A stretch of 64,000 bases of DNA from Halomonas sp. BDJS001 (GTDB lineage Bacteria > Pseudomonadota > Gammaproteobacteria > Pseudomonadales > Halomonadaceae), in NCBI RefSeq assembly GCF_026104355.1, contig NZ_CP110535.1, positions 1,488,001-1,552,000 on the forward strand. The letters are read 5' to 3'. Every line of letters begins with the position of its first letter. Position 1 is the stretch's first letter. This document shows, in pieces, positions 7,496 to 18,001 of the stretch. The notes under the pieces were generated by a model. It was not told the origin of the DNA and searched no databases. It was given only the letters and a program-made list of their open reading frames with translations. The position numbers and the translations under genes were made by a program.

Positions 7496-10036
7496 ATGAG
7501 CGACCAGGATTACGAACACGACGCTGAACATCTTGATTGGCAACTTGACGATGAACAGTCATCAACCAGTGATGATGCCCCCGGTAGTGAAGAGAATAAC
7601 GAAAAGAGCAGTAAAGAGAGTCGCGAAAAGAGCGCTCAAAAGCAGGCTAGCCAGCCGGAGGGCAGTGATTACCGCTCCGACGGCGAACGGGTAAACTCTC
7701 TGGTGCCCGCCAGCGAAATGCTGCCCGAGCGCATCTACCTTCTGCCTATTCATAACCGTCCTTTTTTCCCTGCCCAGGTGCAGCCGCTGGTGGTTAACCG
7801 CGAACGCTGGGAAGAGACCATGCGCCGAGTGGGTAACACGCCGCACCACACCCTAGGCGTTGCCTTTGTGGGGGAGCAGGGCGTTACCTCCCTGGATCAC
7901 GAAGGTTTTCCAGAGATCGGCACCGCGGTTAAAGTGCATAAACTCAAGGGTGAGGATGACCAGATCCAGTTTATCGCCCAGGGACTGCAGCGCTTCAAGA
8001 TTACCCGCTGGCTCTCTAAAGAGCCGCCCTACCTTGTTGAAGTGACTTACCCTAAAGAGCCGGTGGATGCGGAAAACGAAGAGACCCGCGCCTACGCCAT
8101 GGCGATTATCAACGGCATTAAAGAGCTGCTGCCGATCAATCCGCTGTATGGGGAAGAGCTCAAGCACTACCTTAACCGCTTTAGTCCACATCAGCCGGGG
8201 CCGTTGACTGACTTTGCCGCCGCAATCACCTCTGCCAAAGGCCCAGAGCTGCAGGATGTGCTGGCCACCCTGTCGGTGGAGGAGCGGATGCAGAAAGTCC
8301 TGCCGCTGCTGCGTAAAGAGATTGATGTGGCCCTGCTGCAAGGTGAGATCAGCGAGCAGGTCAACGCGCAAATGCAGGATCGCCAGCGCGAGTTCTTCCT
8401 GCGGGAGCAGCTAAAGGTCATTCAGCGTGAGTTGGGTATCTCCAAAGATGATCGTGAAAACGATGTGGATACCTTCAGGGCGCGCTTGGAATCGCTGGTG
8501 GTGCCTGAGCGTGTTCAATCGCGTATTGACGACGAGCTCAATAAACTCAGTGTGTTGGAAACCGGCTCGCCGGAGTATGGCACCACGCGTAACTACCTGG
8601 ATTGGCTAACATCGCTGCCCTGGGGAGTGACCAGTCAGGATCAGTTGGATCTACCCCATGCCCGTAAGGTGCTGGATCGAGACCACGACGGCCTGAAAGA
8701 TGTGAAAGAGCGCATTATCGAGTTTCTCGCCGAGGGCAAGTTTAAAGGCGATGTAGGCGGCTCGATTGTGCTGTTGGTAGGCCCACCGGGGGTAGGTAAA
8801 ACCTCCATCGGGCGTTCTATTGCTGAGGCGTTGGGTCGGCAGTTTTACCGCTTCTCGGTTGGCGGTATGCGCGACGAAGCGGAAATCAAGGGGCATCGGC
8901 GCACCTATGTAGGCGCTATGCCCGGCAAACTGGTGCAAGCCTTTAAGGAAGTCGAGGTCGAAAACCCGGTTATCATGCTGGATGAGATCGACAAGCTGGG
9001 ACAGTCCTTCCAGGGCGACCCCGCTTCGGCGCTGCTGGAAGTGCTCGACCCCGAGCAGAATGTCGATTTCCTCGATCACTATCTTGATGTGCGCATGGAT
9101 CTCTCCAAGGTGCTGTTTATCTGCACCGCCAACACCCTGGATTCAATTCCTGGGCCGCTGTTGGATCGTATGGAGCAGATCCGTCTTTCGGGCTATATCG
9201 CCGAAGAGAAGCTGGCAATTGCCAAACACCACCTGTGGCCAAAGCTGCTCAAACGCGACAACCTGACTAAAAAACGTATCAGCCTTTCTGATGCGGCCTT
9301 GAAGCAGGTGATAGAAGGCTACGCCCGTGAAGCCGGGGTGCGTCAGTTGGAGAAACAGCTCCACCGTATTGTGCGTAAGTCGGCGGTTAAGCTGCTGGAA
9401 GAAGAGGCCGAAACCGTCAAGATATCGGTTAAAAATCTTGAAGAGTTCCTGGGGGCGCCGATCTTCCGTAAAGAGAAAGTGCTCACCGGGGAAGGGGTAG
9501 TGACAGGCCTGGCGTGGACATCCATGGGCGGGGCAACGCTGCCCATTGAAGCGGGCAAAGTGCACTCGCTGGATCGCGGCTTTAAGCTTACCGGCAAGCT
9601 TGGTGAGGTGATGCAGGAGTCTGCCAATATCGCTTACAGCTATACCCTGGGGCACCTACAGGAGTATGGCGCCGATGCGGACTTCTTCGACTCGGCCTTT
9701 GTGCACTTGCACGTACCCGAGGGCGCTACGCCGAAAGATGGTCCTTCAGCCGGTGTCACCATGACCACTGCGTTGCTGTCATTGGCCAAGCACCATGCGA
9801 TTGACCGGCCCTTGGCGATGACCGGCGAGCTGACCCTAACCGGACAGGTGCTGCCGGTAGGGGGGATTCGCGAGAAAGTGATTGCCGCGCGGCGCAGTGA
9901 TATTTTTGAATTGATTCTGCCCGATGCCAATAAGCGCGACTACGAAGAGTTGCCGGACTATCTGAAAGAGGGCATGACGGTGCACTTTGCCAAGCGCTAC
10001 CGTGATGTATCAGACGTGGTTTTCGGCCAAAAATAG
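7496..10036 (+). CDS. lon: ATP-dependent endopeptidase Lon
   Basis: An 846-residue LonA protease that degrades misfolded and regulatory proteins in the cytoplasm. Residues 1-65 are an acidic, Ser/Glu-rich extension not found in E. coli Lon (784 aa). The LON substrate-binding domain starts near 75 (RIYLLPIHNRPFFPAQ). The AAA+ module has Walker A GPPGVGKTS near residue 428 and Walker B VIMLDEIDKLG. The protease domain carries the catalytic serine in PKDGPSAGV (about 750) and lysine in GGIREKV (about 793). GGAGG precedes the ATG. The extension could mark the second Lon type found in some proteobacteria, so a further lon copy elsewhere is possible. Confidence 0.95.
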   Translation: MSDQDYEHDAEHLDWQLDDEQSSTSDDAPGSEENNEKSSKESREKSAQKQASQPEGSDYRSDGERVNSLVPASEMLPERIYLLPIHNRPFFPAQVQPLVVNRERWEETMRRVGNTPHHTLGVAFVGEQGVTSLDHEGFPEIGTAVKVHKLKGEDDQIQFIAQGLQRFKITRWLSKEPPYLVEVTYPKEPVDAENEETRAYAMAIINGIKELLPINPLYGEELKHYLNRFSPHQPGPLTDFAAAITSAKGPELQDVLATLSVEERMQKVLPLLRKEIDVALLQGEISEQVNAQMQDRQREFFLREQLKVIQRELGISKDDRENDVDTFRARLESLVVPERVQSRIDDELNKLSVLETGSPEYGTTRNYLDWLTSLPWGVTSQDQLDLPHARKVLDRDHDGLKDVKERIIEFLAEGKFKGDVGGSIVLLVGPPGVGKTSIGRSIAEALGRQFYRFSVGGMRDEAEIKGHRRTYVGAMPGKLVQAFKEVEVENPVIMLDEIDKLGQSFQGDPASALLEVLDPEQNVDFLDHYLDVRMDLSKVLFICTANTLDSIPGPLLDRMEQIRLSGYIAEEKLAIAKHHLWPKLLKRDNLTKKRISLSDAALKQVIEGYAREAGVRQLEKQLHRIVRKSAVKLLEEEAETVKISVKNLEEFLGAPIFRKEKVLTGEGVVTGLAWTSMGGATLPIEAGKVHSLDRGFKLTGKLGEVMQESANIAYSYTLGHLQEYGADADFFDSAFVHLHVPEGATPKDGPSAGVTMTTALLSLAKHHAIDRPLAMTGELTLTGQVLPVGGIREKVIAARRSDIFELILPDANKRDYEELPDYLKEGMTVHFAKRYRDVSDVVFGQK

Positions 10037-10079
10037 AGCGTTGATTCTATTTGCAGCAACGGCTGTTTAACCTTTTAAA

Positions 10080-10108
10080 GCGTCTTACGAGAGTAAGGCG
10101 CTTTTTTT
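10080..10108 (+). terminator. Rho-independent terminator after lon
   Basis: GCGTCTTAC (10080-10088), loop GAGA, GTAAGGCGC (10093-10101), then seven T residues. One G-T pair interrupts an otherwise full 9-bp stem. Confidence 0.85.
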
Positions 10109-10198
10109 ATATTTGTTCACTGGTTTGCCGAGATGATCTATAGCGATAATGACCTCTGCTTTAATAAAAATTAAGAATATCTAATTCTCGGAGAACTA

Positions 10199-12366
10199 AT
10201 GCGTAATAATCAGCCCGTCACCCAGCGCGAGTATGTCCTGAGCGAGGAGACAGTACTTATCTCTCGCTCGGATTTAAAGGGCAATGTGACCTATGCCAAC
10301 TCCACCTTTGTTGAGGTCAGCGGCTACAGTCGCGACGAGCTGATCGGCGCGCCCCACAACCTCCTTCGCCACCCGGATATGCCTGAAGCGGCTTACGCAG
10401 ATTTCTGGAAAACCATCCAAGCCGGGGAAACCTGGCAAGGCGTGGTCAAAAACCGCCGTAAAAATGGCGACCACTACTGGGTGCATGCCACTGTCGCCCC
10501 GCTGCGGGACGGGGAGCGTATCGTTGGCTATACCTCTGTGCGTCGCAAAGCTGCTGGGCAAGCGGTGGCCCGTGCAGAAAAGATCTACGCTGAAATTCGT
10601 GAAAAAGGTAAGTCCCGCCACTACGCGCTAGCCCACGGCACGCTGCGGCGTAAAGGCTTGACCGGTATACTGTCGCGCTTTCAGTTCTCCAGTCTAAAAG
10701 CCAAGCTCATCAGTATGGTGGTAGCCTCTTTGCTACTGCTCTGCTTTTCGGGCGGGCTGGGGGTGTACGCGGTGATGGTTTCTGGCGAGCGGCTGGAAAC
10801 ACTTAACCGGTCAGGGTTGAATGACGTTGCCTCACTGCAACATATCGAGCGCTACGTGGGGCAAACGATTGAGACACTGGAGCCTGCGGTGCGCAGTCCC
10901 CGCCGGGCTGACATGGAGGCCGTCAATGCAGAGATTGGTCAATATACCAATGCCATGCAAACCCTGTGGGCGGATTACTATGTCGATGATGCCGTCAATC
11001 TTGAAGCCGCCCAGGCCTTTGATAATGCGCTGACTACCTGGACAACCGGGGTACAAACCAGCCTGGTGGCGATTGAGGAGGGGAATGGATTCGCGGCCTT
11101 TGAGGCCTTTAATGACGTGGTGGTGCCGACCACTGACTCACTACGCGAGATGAATGGCACCCTGGTCGAGCTGGTGCGCGCTGATGCCGAAGCACTGGTT
11201 ACTCAAGCGCAAGGCGGGCGTCAACAGCTGCTAATTACCCAACTGGTGCTACTGGCTATTGGCTTTTTGGTCATGATCGGCTTAAGCGTGATGATTCTGA
11301 GATCGGTGTTTCGCAGCCTGTCCGGCGCACGCTATATCACCTTTCAAATTGCCGCTGGCAACCTGGCCGCCCGTGAGCGGCGCCAAACCCGCGATGAGTT
11401 TGGCGAGCTGCTTTACTCCCTGGACACCATGCGTTTTAGCCTTTCCAGCATCGTGGGCGATGTGGAGAGCCGGGTATCCGTCGTCACTCCGGCCATTCAA
11501 CAGATCGCCGCTGAAAACGAAGAGCTCTCTTCGCGTACCGAGCAGCAGGCATCGTCGCTTCAACAGACCGCTTCCAGTATGGAGGAGATGACCTCGACGG
11601 TTCAGCAGAACACCGATAATGCCCGTCAAGCCACCGACCTGGCGGTACAAAATGCGACCAGCACCCGGGAAACAGGCAAGCAGATGCAGCAGTTGGTCGA
11701 GCGTATGCAGCGTATCGCCCAGAGTGCTGAAAAGATGACCGAGATGATCAGTGTGATCGACGGCATCGCTTTTCAAACCAATATTTTGGCACTCAACGCT
11801 TCAGTAGAGGCTGCCCGCGCGGTGAGCATGGCCGTGGCTTTGCGGTCGTGGCCAGTGAAGTGCGCAATCTGGCCGGTCGCAGCGCAGATGCCGCCCAGGA
11901 AATCCGGAAGATGATTGATAGCACCACCCAGGAAGTGAGCGGCGGTCGAAGTGCGGTGGATCAGGCTGAGCGGGCGATCAAGGAGGTCTCACAGCAGGTG
12001 AGCCGGGTCAGTGAGCTGATGGAGTCGATCAGCACAGCGTCCAGCGAACAGAGCAGCGGGATCGGGCAAATTAACTCGGCGATTGCCGAAATGGATACTG
12101 TGACCCAGCAGAACGCCTCCAAAGTACAGTCAATTGCGGCCTCAGCGGATAACCTTTCCCTTGAAGCGTTTGAACTCGCCAATGTGGTCGATGCGTTCCG
12201 TTTGGAGGGGGCACAAGATGAGAGCATTAAAGAGGCGCGGGCGAAGTTGCAACGTGCTAACCATGCACTCAGTAAAGCCGCCCAGCGTTTACCTGCTCCG
12301 ACTGAGCAGCGTGCTAAGTCAGCCTCAACACAGCCGCGCCCAACTGATCAGTGGGAAGCGTTCTAG
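10199..12366 (+). pseudogene. PAS-containing methyl-accepting chemotaxis protein, one-base frameshift
   Basis: Two reading frames (10199-11914 and on to 12366) together encode a 722-residue Aer-type receptor. It has a PAS domain (about 10-120, LISRSDLKGNVTYAN, RNGDHYWVHATV-like), two membrane segments (about 170-192 and 345-368), a HAMP linker, and a signalling hairpin. Around 11820 the conserved tip should read VEAARAGEHGRGFAVV, but GCGGTGAG has one G fewer than required, so the frame is lost at the tip. Restoring one G joins the frames exactly. The end, DQWEAF, resembles the NWETF pentapeptide that tethers CheR/CheB. It is a close paralogue of the next gene. The break may be real or an assembly error. 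Confidence 0.85.
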
Positions 12367-12418
12367 GCCGTCAGGCAACGCCTTAGGTGCTTGATTTTTC
12401 TTTATTCGATTTAATCAC

Positions 12419-12440
12419 ATGCCACCCTCTGCGGTGGCAT
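12419..12440 (+). terminator. Hairpin after the first chemoreceptor gene
   Basis: ATGCCACC (12419-12426) pairs perfectly with GGTGGCAT (12433-12440) across a six-base loop. Only a short T-containing tail (ATTTC) follows, so termination is possible but weak. Confidence 0.45.
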
Positions 12441-12534
12441 ATTTCATGCATTACCTCTAATTGAAAAGGCTTGGTGCTAGGGAACCGAAGCCTAATGATG
12501 GCGCAAGCCTTCAATAAAAAAATAGGGGGACTAA

Positions 12535-14694
12535 ATGCATAATGCCGAACAAGCAGTATCCGCTGTTTATGAATTAGCCGATGACGAGGTGTTGATCTCA
12601 CGCTCGGATTTGCAAGGTAGGATCACCTATGCCAACCAGACCTTCGTAGACGTGAGCGGCTACTCGTTGGACGAGATCATGGGCGAACCCCATAGCCTGT
12701 TTCGCCATCCCAGCATGCCCAAAGCGGTTTTTAAAAACTTATGGGAAACCATTGAGGCGGGTAAAACCTGGCAAGGCCTGATCAAGAATCGCCGTCAGAC
12801 GGGTGAAGCGTACTGGATGTATACCACTGTTGCGCCGCTGCTCGATGGCGAACGCGTAGTGGGCTATACCTCTATCCGGCGCAAAGCCTCGACTAAGGCG
12901 ATTATCCGAGCAGAGCGCGTATACGCTGCTATGCAACAGGGCAGAGTACGTGGCTTTAAGCTTCATTATGGTGCGTTACGTCGCACTGGGTTATGGGGTT
13001 GGGTGCAACGCTTTAGTTTCAGCAGCATCCAGGCCAAGCTCATCGGGATGGTGTTGGCGTCTATTATCTTATTGATGATGGCGGCAGCGGCGGGGGTTTA
13101 TGGTTTAACCAGTTCCGCAGAACGTCTACGAACGCTAAATCAAACTGGCCTGGAAGGGATTTCCGACCTGCAGCAGATTGATCAGCGAGTGAGCCAGGCT
13201 ATCCAGGCATTAGAACCAGCGGTGCGCAATCCTCGTCGGGCCGATCTTGAGGCCCTTGAAAGCCAACTAACCACCATGAGTGCCGACATCGAACAGTCGT
13301 GGCAGGAGTTCACTGAGCTGCGCACAACGGGCGGCGGCGTTCAGGAAGGTCTGGCGGCGCACCTCGGCAACTTTATAGCGGCTTCAGATACAGCGTTTGT
13401 AGCTATTCGCGATGGCAACGGCTTCGCGGCGTTCGAAGCGTTTAATGATATCGTGCAGCCTACTTCTGCCAGCATTAGTGCCACGATTAATTTGCTCGTT
13501 GAGCAAGAGCGTGCAGCAGCCCATATATTGATGGAGAACGCTGAGCAGCAGCAGAAGGTACTGCTATACGGGCAACTTGGTGTGCTGCTAATGGGCATCG
13601 TGCTGATGGTTGGGTTGAGCATGGCGGTACTCAAATCGTTAATCAAATCACTCAATGAAGCGCGTCGGGTGACGTTCCAAATTGCCGCTGGCAACTTGGC
13701 CAATCGGGTAACGCTAAAGCGTAACGATGAACTGGGTGAGCTGCTTAACTCACTCGAAACGATGCGTTCAAGCTTGTCGGGTCTGATCACCGAAGTGGGC
13801 AACAAAGTCGATGTGGTCACGCCTGCGTCTGAGCATATCAAACAGCAGAACGAAGACTTGGCAACGCGCACTGAGCAGCAGGCCTCCTCGTTACAGCAAA
13901 CCGCCTCTAGCATGGATCAAATGACCGCCACCGTTCAGCAAAACAGCGAAAACGCCCGCCAGGCAAATCAACTGGCCATGCAAAATGCCACCACCAGCCG
14001 AGAAACCGGCGAGCAGATGCAGGCGCTAGTCGAACGAATGGAACGCATCGCTGCCAGTGCCAATAAGATGACCGATATCATCAGCGTGATTGACGGTATC
14101 GCTTTTCAAACCAATATTCTGGCGCTGAATGCTTCGGTAGAAGCTGCCCGAGCGGGTGAGCAGGGGCGTGGTTTTGCCGTGGTGGCGAATGAGGTGCGCA
14201 ATTTGGCCGGGCGCAGCGCTGACGCCGCTGGCGAGATTCGCCGCTTAATTGATGCATCCTCTCAGGAGATCAGCGGTGGTGCCCAGGCGGTGAGAGAGGC
14301 CGAAGCCGCCATTGATCAGGTCGTCAACCAGGTCATGAAAGTCAGCGGTATTATGGAAGAGATCAGCACCGCCTCCGATGAACAGAGCAATGGCATCGCC
14401 CAGATTAATACCGCTGTTGCTGAAATGGATCATGTCACCCAGCAGAATGCCTCCAAGGTACAGTCGATTTCCAGCGCTGCTCAAGACCTCACCCGCGAAG
14501 CACTTAGCCTTGCCAACGTTATTGCCGCCTTTCGCTTGGAAGGTGCTGCCGAGGAGAGCAGCGAGACTGCCCGTGAACGCTTGCTCAAACAGGCAGGGCT
14601 TGCGCCCATGCCATCCTTATCCTCAGCGTCCCAGGCGTTAGGCTCGCCTCAAGTGCGCCCGTCTCTACCTGAAACGCTTGCTCAGCCAGCCTAA
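12535..14694 (+). CDS. PAS-containing methyl-accepting chemotaxis protein
   Basis: An intact 719-residue receptor in tandem with the preceding broken paralogue. It has an N-terminal PAS domain (about 15-120), of the type that in Aer binds FAD and reports redox or energy state. Two hydrophobic segments (about 168-190 and 342-365) flank a short four-helix region, followed by HAMP (RRVTFQIAAGNLANRV). The cytoplasmic hairpin tip is IAFQTNILALNASVEAARAG followed by EQGRGFAVV (about 520-550), which contacts CheA and CheW. It lacks the C-terminal pentapeptide seen in its neighbour. The ligand is unknown. GGGGG precedes the ATG. Confidence 0.9.
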   Translation: MHNAEQAVSAVYELADDEVLISRSDLQGRITYANQTFVDVSGYSLDEIMGEPHSLFRHPSMPKAVFKNLWETIEAGKTWQGLIKNRRQTGEAYWMYTTVAPLLDGERVVGYTSIRRKASTKAIIRAERVYAAMQQGRVRGFKLHYGALRRTGLWGWVQRFSFSSIQAKLIGMVLASIILLMMAAAAGVYGLTSSAERLRTLNQTGLEGISDLQQIDQRVSQAIQALEPAVRNPRRADLEALESQLTTMSADIEQSWQEFTELRTTGGGVQEGLAAHLGNFIAASDTAFVAIRDGNGFAAFEAFNDIVQPTSASISATINLLVEQERAAAHILMENAEQQQKVLLYGQLGVLLMGIVLMVGLSMAVLKSLIKSLNEARRVTFQIAAGNLANRVTLKRNDELGELLNSLETMRSSLSGLITEVGNKVDVVTPASEHIKQQNEDLATRTEQQASSLQQTASSMDQMTATVQQNSENARQANQLAMQNATTSRETGEQMQALVERMERIAASANKMTDIISVIDGIAFQTNILALNASVEAARAGEQGRGFAVVANEVRNLAGRSADAAGEIRRLIDASSQEISGGAQAVREAEAAIDQVVNQVMKVSGIMEEISTASDEQSNGIAQINTAVAEMDHVTQQNASKVQSISSAAQDLTREALSLANVIAAFRLEGAAEESSETARERLLKQAGLAPMPSLSSASQALGSPQVRPSLPETLAQPA

Positions 14695-14896
14695 ACGCCA
14701 AGGCAACCAGTGCTGAATCCGCGCCATGGAGGGCGCCCCTCTCTTATTACATCTAGCCTCTTCATCTAATCCTGCATCTAGTCTCTACGCATCGCTCATG
14801 CCACAATCTAAGGCCGCTGGATTGACACCAGCTCCCGCCTTTTATGCGGTGGGCTGATAAATAATAGAGAGTAAAAAGTAGAGAGTAGAGGAAGCC

Positions 14897-16741
14897 ATGC
14901 CAGAGTATCTCTCACGTACCACCACCGCTGGCCGCAATATGGCCGGCGCCCGCGCGTTATGGCGCGCAACCGGTATGCAGGACGGTGATTTTCAAAAGCC
15001 GATTATTGCGGTCGCCAACTCCTTTACCCAGTTTGTGCCGGGCCATGTTCACTTAAAAGATATGGGCCAACTGGTGGCGCGGGAGATTGAGAAAGCCGGG
15101 GGGGTGGCCAAAGAGTTCAATACCATCGCGGTGGATGACGGCATCGCCATGGGTCATGACGGCATGCTCTACTCGCTGCCTAGCCGCGACCTGATCGCCG
15201 ACAGCGTCGAGTATATGTGCAATGCCCACTGCGCTGATGCGCTGGTGTGTATTTCCAACTGCGACAAGATTACCCCTGGAATGCTGATGGCCGCTCTGCG
15301 CCTCAATATTCCGGTTATCTTTGTCTCCGGCGGCCCCATGGAAGCGGGTAAAACCAAGCTGCTCAACCACGGACTGGATCTCGTCGATGCCATGGTGATG
15401 GCTGCCGACGACAGCGTAGACGATGAAACCCTGGCGGAAGTCGAGCGCAGCGCCTGCCCCACCTGTGGCAGCTGTTCGGGAATGTTTACCGCCAACTCAA
15501 TGAACTGCCTGACGGAAGCACTGGGGCTGGCGCTGCCAGGTAACGGCACGGTGCTGGCTACCCACTCGGATCGCCGTCGCCTGTTTGAAACGGCGGGGCA
15601 CCGTATTGTCGAGCTGGCCAAACGTTACTACGAAGGTAACGAGACGCACCTGCTACCCCGCGCCATTGCCTCCAAGGCGGCGTTTAAAAACGCCATGACC
15701 CTGGATATCGCTATGGGTGGCTCTACCAACACCATCCTGCACTTCCTCGCGGCAGCCCAAGAGGCCGAAGTGGACTTCACCATGGCGGATATCGACCGCC
15801 TCTCTCGTGAAGTACCCCAGCTATGCAAAGTGGCGCCCAATACCCAGAAGTACCATATCGAAGACGTTCACCGGGCCGGCGGCATTATGGCCATTCTCGG
15901 TGAACTGGATCGTGCCCGAGTGCTGGATACTTCGGTGCCCACGGTGTATGGCGACAGCCTGAAAGCTGCGCTGGATGAGTGGGATATCATGCGCTCGCCA
16001 AGCGCTGAAGTGGTCGAGTTCTTTAAAGCCGGGCCAGGGGGCATCCCGACCCAAACGGCGTTCTCTCAAAGTGCCCGCTGGCCGAGCCTGGATGGTGACC
16101 GCGCTACCGGCTGTATTCGCGACCTTGAACACGCCTTCTCCCAGCAGGGCGGCTTGGCCGTGCTTTACGGCAATATCGCGTTGGATGGCTGCGTGGTTAA
16201 AACCGCCGGAGTCGATGACTCGATCCTGGTGTTTGAAGGCCCCGCCCATGTGGTGGAGTCTCAGGATCAAGCCGTCGCCGATGTGCTGGCGGATAAGGTC
16301 AAAGAGGGCGATGTAGTGGTGATCCGCTACGAAGGCCCCAAAGGCGGCCCGGGCATGCAAGAGATGCTCTATCCCACCTCCTATCTTAAATCCAAGGGGC
16401 TAGGCAAAGCCTGTGCGCTACTGACTGACGGGCGCTTCTCTGGCGGCACTTCAGGGCTTTCGATTGGTCATGTTTCCCCTGAAGCAGCGGCAGGTGGCGC
16501 CATTGGGTTGATCGAGCAAGGGGATCTGATCTGCATCGATATCCCCAACCGGGCAATCAACGTCAAACTGACGGATGCCGAACTGGCGGCTCGCCGGGAA
16601 GCGATGGAAGCCAAGGGCGCCTCGGCCTGGAAGCCAGTCGAACAGCGCCCCCGCAAGATCACCCCAGCGCTTAAGGCCTATGCGCTGTTGGCGACCTCCG
16701 CCGACAAAGGAGCTGTTCGGGATCTAAGCAAGCTTGATTGA
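14897..16741 (+). CDS. ilvD: Dihydroxy-acid dehydratase
   Basis: The 614-residue iron-sulfur enzyme dehydrates dihydroxy-isovalerate and dihydroxy-methylvalerate in valine/isoleucine synthesis. Cluster and metal ligands are visible in [13 protein letters not shown] (about 117-130) and [19 protein letters not shown] (about 192-210). The active-site serine region [20 protein letters not shown] is near 515-535. Length equals E. coli IlvD (616 aa), so it is the [4Fe-4S]-type form. A purine-rich AGAGAGGAAGCC precedes the ATG. The gene appears to be transcribed alone or with the following oxidoreductase (42 bp gap). Confidence 0.96.
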   Translation: MPEYLSRTTTAGRNMAGARALWRATGMQDGDFQKPIIAVANSFTQFVPGHVHLKDMGQLVAREIEKAGGVAKEFNTIAVDDGIAMGHDGMLYSLPSRDLIADSVEYMCNAHCADALVCISNCDKITPGMLMAALRLNIPVIFVSGGPMEAGKTKLLNHGLDLVDAMVMAADDSVDDETLAEVERSACPTCGSCSGMFTANSMNCLTEALGLALPGNGTVLATHSDRRRLFETAGHRIVELAKRYYEGNETHLLPRAIASKAAFKNAMTLDIAMGGSTNTILHFLAAAQEAEVDFTMADIDRLSREVPQLCKVAPNTQKYHIEDVHRAGGIMAILGELDRARVLDTSVPTVYGDSLKAALDEWDIMRSPSAEVVEFFKAGPGGIPTQTAFSQSARWPSLDGDRATGCIRDLEHAFSQQGGLAVLYGNIALDGCVVKTAGVDDSILVFEGPAHVVESQDQAVADVLADKVKEGDVVVIRYEGPKGGPGMQEMLYPTSYLKSKGLGKACALLTDGRFSGGTSGLSIGHVSPEAAAGGAIGLIEQGDLICIDIPNRAINVKLTDAELAARREAMEAKGASAWKPVEQRPRKITPALKAYALLATSADKGAVRDLSKLD

Positions 16742-16783
16742 TACACGCAATCGACATTCGCAACAGTCCAAGTAAGGAATCAA

Positions 16784-17839
16784 ATGAAGGCGATTATAAA
16801 CGTTGGATTAGTTGGCTACGGTTTCGCTAGCCAAACGTTCCACGCTCCGCTCATCCAGGCCACGGAAGGCCTGGATTTAGTCGCAGTCTCTTCAAGCGAT
16901 GCGGCCAAGGTTCAGGCGTCACTGCCTGAGGTTGAGGTAGAAGCTCAGGCATCAGCGCTTTGTCAGCGTAGCGATATTGATTTGATCGTTATCCCTACGC
17001 CTAACGACACCCACTTTTCGATTGCTAAAGCGGCTCTGTCGGCGGGTAAACACGTGGTGGTCGACAAACCCTTTACGGTCACGCTGTCAGAAGCCAAGCT
17101 GCTCAAAAAGTTGGCGGATGACAAAGAGTGCCTATTGTCGGTGTTTCACAACCGCCGTTGGGACAGCGATTTCCTGACTGTTAAGGCGCTGCTTGAGGCG
17201 GGAACACTAGGGCGACTGGTTAATTTTGAATCCCATTTTGACCGCTTTCGCCCGGAAGTGCGCGACCGCTGGCGCGAGAAAGCTACCCCCGGTGGTGGTG
17301 TCTGGTACGACCTGGGCCCACACCTGCTAGATCAAGCCTGCGAGCTGTTCGGCATGCCCCACGCTATTCTGCTGGAACTAGGGACATTGCGAGATGGCGC
17401 CAAAGCCGACGATGACTTTCTGGCGCTGCTCGATTACGAAAGCTTTCGCGTTACCCTGGCAGCGGGGACGCTGGTGGCCGAACCGACACCACGCTTTCGG
17501 ATCAATGGCACCCAGGGCAGCTTTATTAAATACGGCTTAGACCCTCAAGAGGAGCGCTTAAAAGCAGGCGAAGTGCCGACACCCCAGTGGGGCGAAGACA
17601 CCCAGCATGGCACCCTGACGCTGCGTGAAAGGGAGGGGGAAAACGCCCTGCTAACGCGGCGTGAACTCCCGACCCTGCCGGGGGACTACTTGGCCTATTA
17701 CCAAGGCGTCACCGACGCTATCCGTGATAAAGCACCGCTCCCGGTAAGTGTCGACGACGCCCTGCGCTCAATGACCCTGCTGGAAGCAGGCCTGGACAGC
17801 CACCGTCAACGGCGCTGGATTGCGTTGAAGAACCATTGA
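16784..17839 (+). CDS. Gfo/Idh/MocA family NAD(P)-dependent oxidoreductase
   Basis: 351 residues with the Rossmann start VGLVGYGFASQTFHAP (about 7-22), the central VVVDKPFTVTLSEAK (EKP-type substrate/cofactor motif, here DKP) near 95, and GGVWYDLGPHLLDQA near 175, where the histidine is the usual catalytic residue. It most resembles the YdgJ/YvaA branch of the family, which oxidises inositols or reduces keto-sugars. The substrate cannot be told from sequence. AAGGAATCAA lies before the ATG. Heptamer repeats start one base after its stop codon. Confidence 0.85.
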   Translation: MKAIINVGLVGYGFASQTFHAPLIQATEGLDLVAVSSSDAAKVQASLPEVEVEAQASALCQRSDIDLIVIPTPNDTHFSIAKAALSAGKHVVVDKPFTVTLSEAKLLKKLADDKECLLSVFHNRRWDSDFLTVKALLEAGTLGRLVNFESHFDRFRPEVRDRWREKATPGGGVWYDLGPHLLDQACELFGMPHAILLELGTLRDGAKADDDFLALLDYESFRVTLAAGTLVAEPTPRFRINGTQGSFIKYGLDPQEERLKAGEVPTPQWGEDTQHGTLTLREREGENALLTRRELPTLPGDYLAYYQGVTDAIRDKAPLPVSVDDALRSMTLLEAGLDSHRQRRWIALKNH

Positions 17840-17840
17840 T

Positions 17841-17861
17841 GTGAGGGGTGAGGGGTGAGTG
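17841..17861 (+). repeat. Tandem heptamer tract (GTGAGGG, GTGAGGG, GTGAGTG)
   Basis: Three seven-base units begin one base after the oxidoreductase stop. Eight bases beyond the tract starts the dispersed repeat at 17869. The same two-part arrangement is seen on the opposite strand at 62908-62772. Confidence 0.75.
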
Positions 17862-17868
17862 GGTTTCC

Positions 17869-17928
17869 GTAGCGCGGCGTAAGCGTCAGCGCACCCGCGA
17901 AAGCAGCGCGAAGCGGTGCCGGGGTTGG
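17869..17928 (+). repeat. Dispersed intergenic repeat, copy 1
   Basis: The first 30 bases, starting GTAGCGCGGCGTAAGCGTCA, recur exactly at 24095-24124 (plus) and 62803-62832 (minus). Homology with the third copy continues over a further ~30 bases (GCAGCGCG, AGCGGTGC, TTGG blocks). The element is not palindromic and has no ORF. It is directional, non-coding, and lies after gene ends. Confidence 0.8.
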
Positions 17929-18001
17929 GGTGGCAATGCCACTGGGCGGCTTGCTACCCCGCGCACTATTCACTCCTTTCTTCTCACGCTTCACTACCCA
18001 A

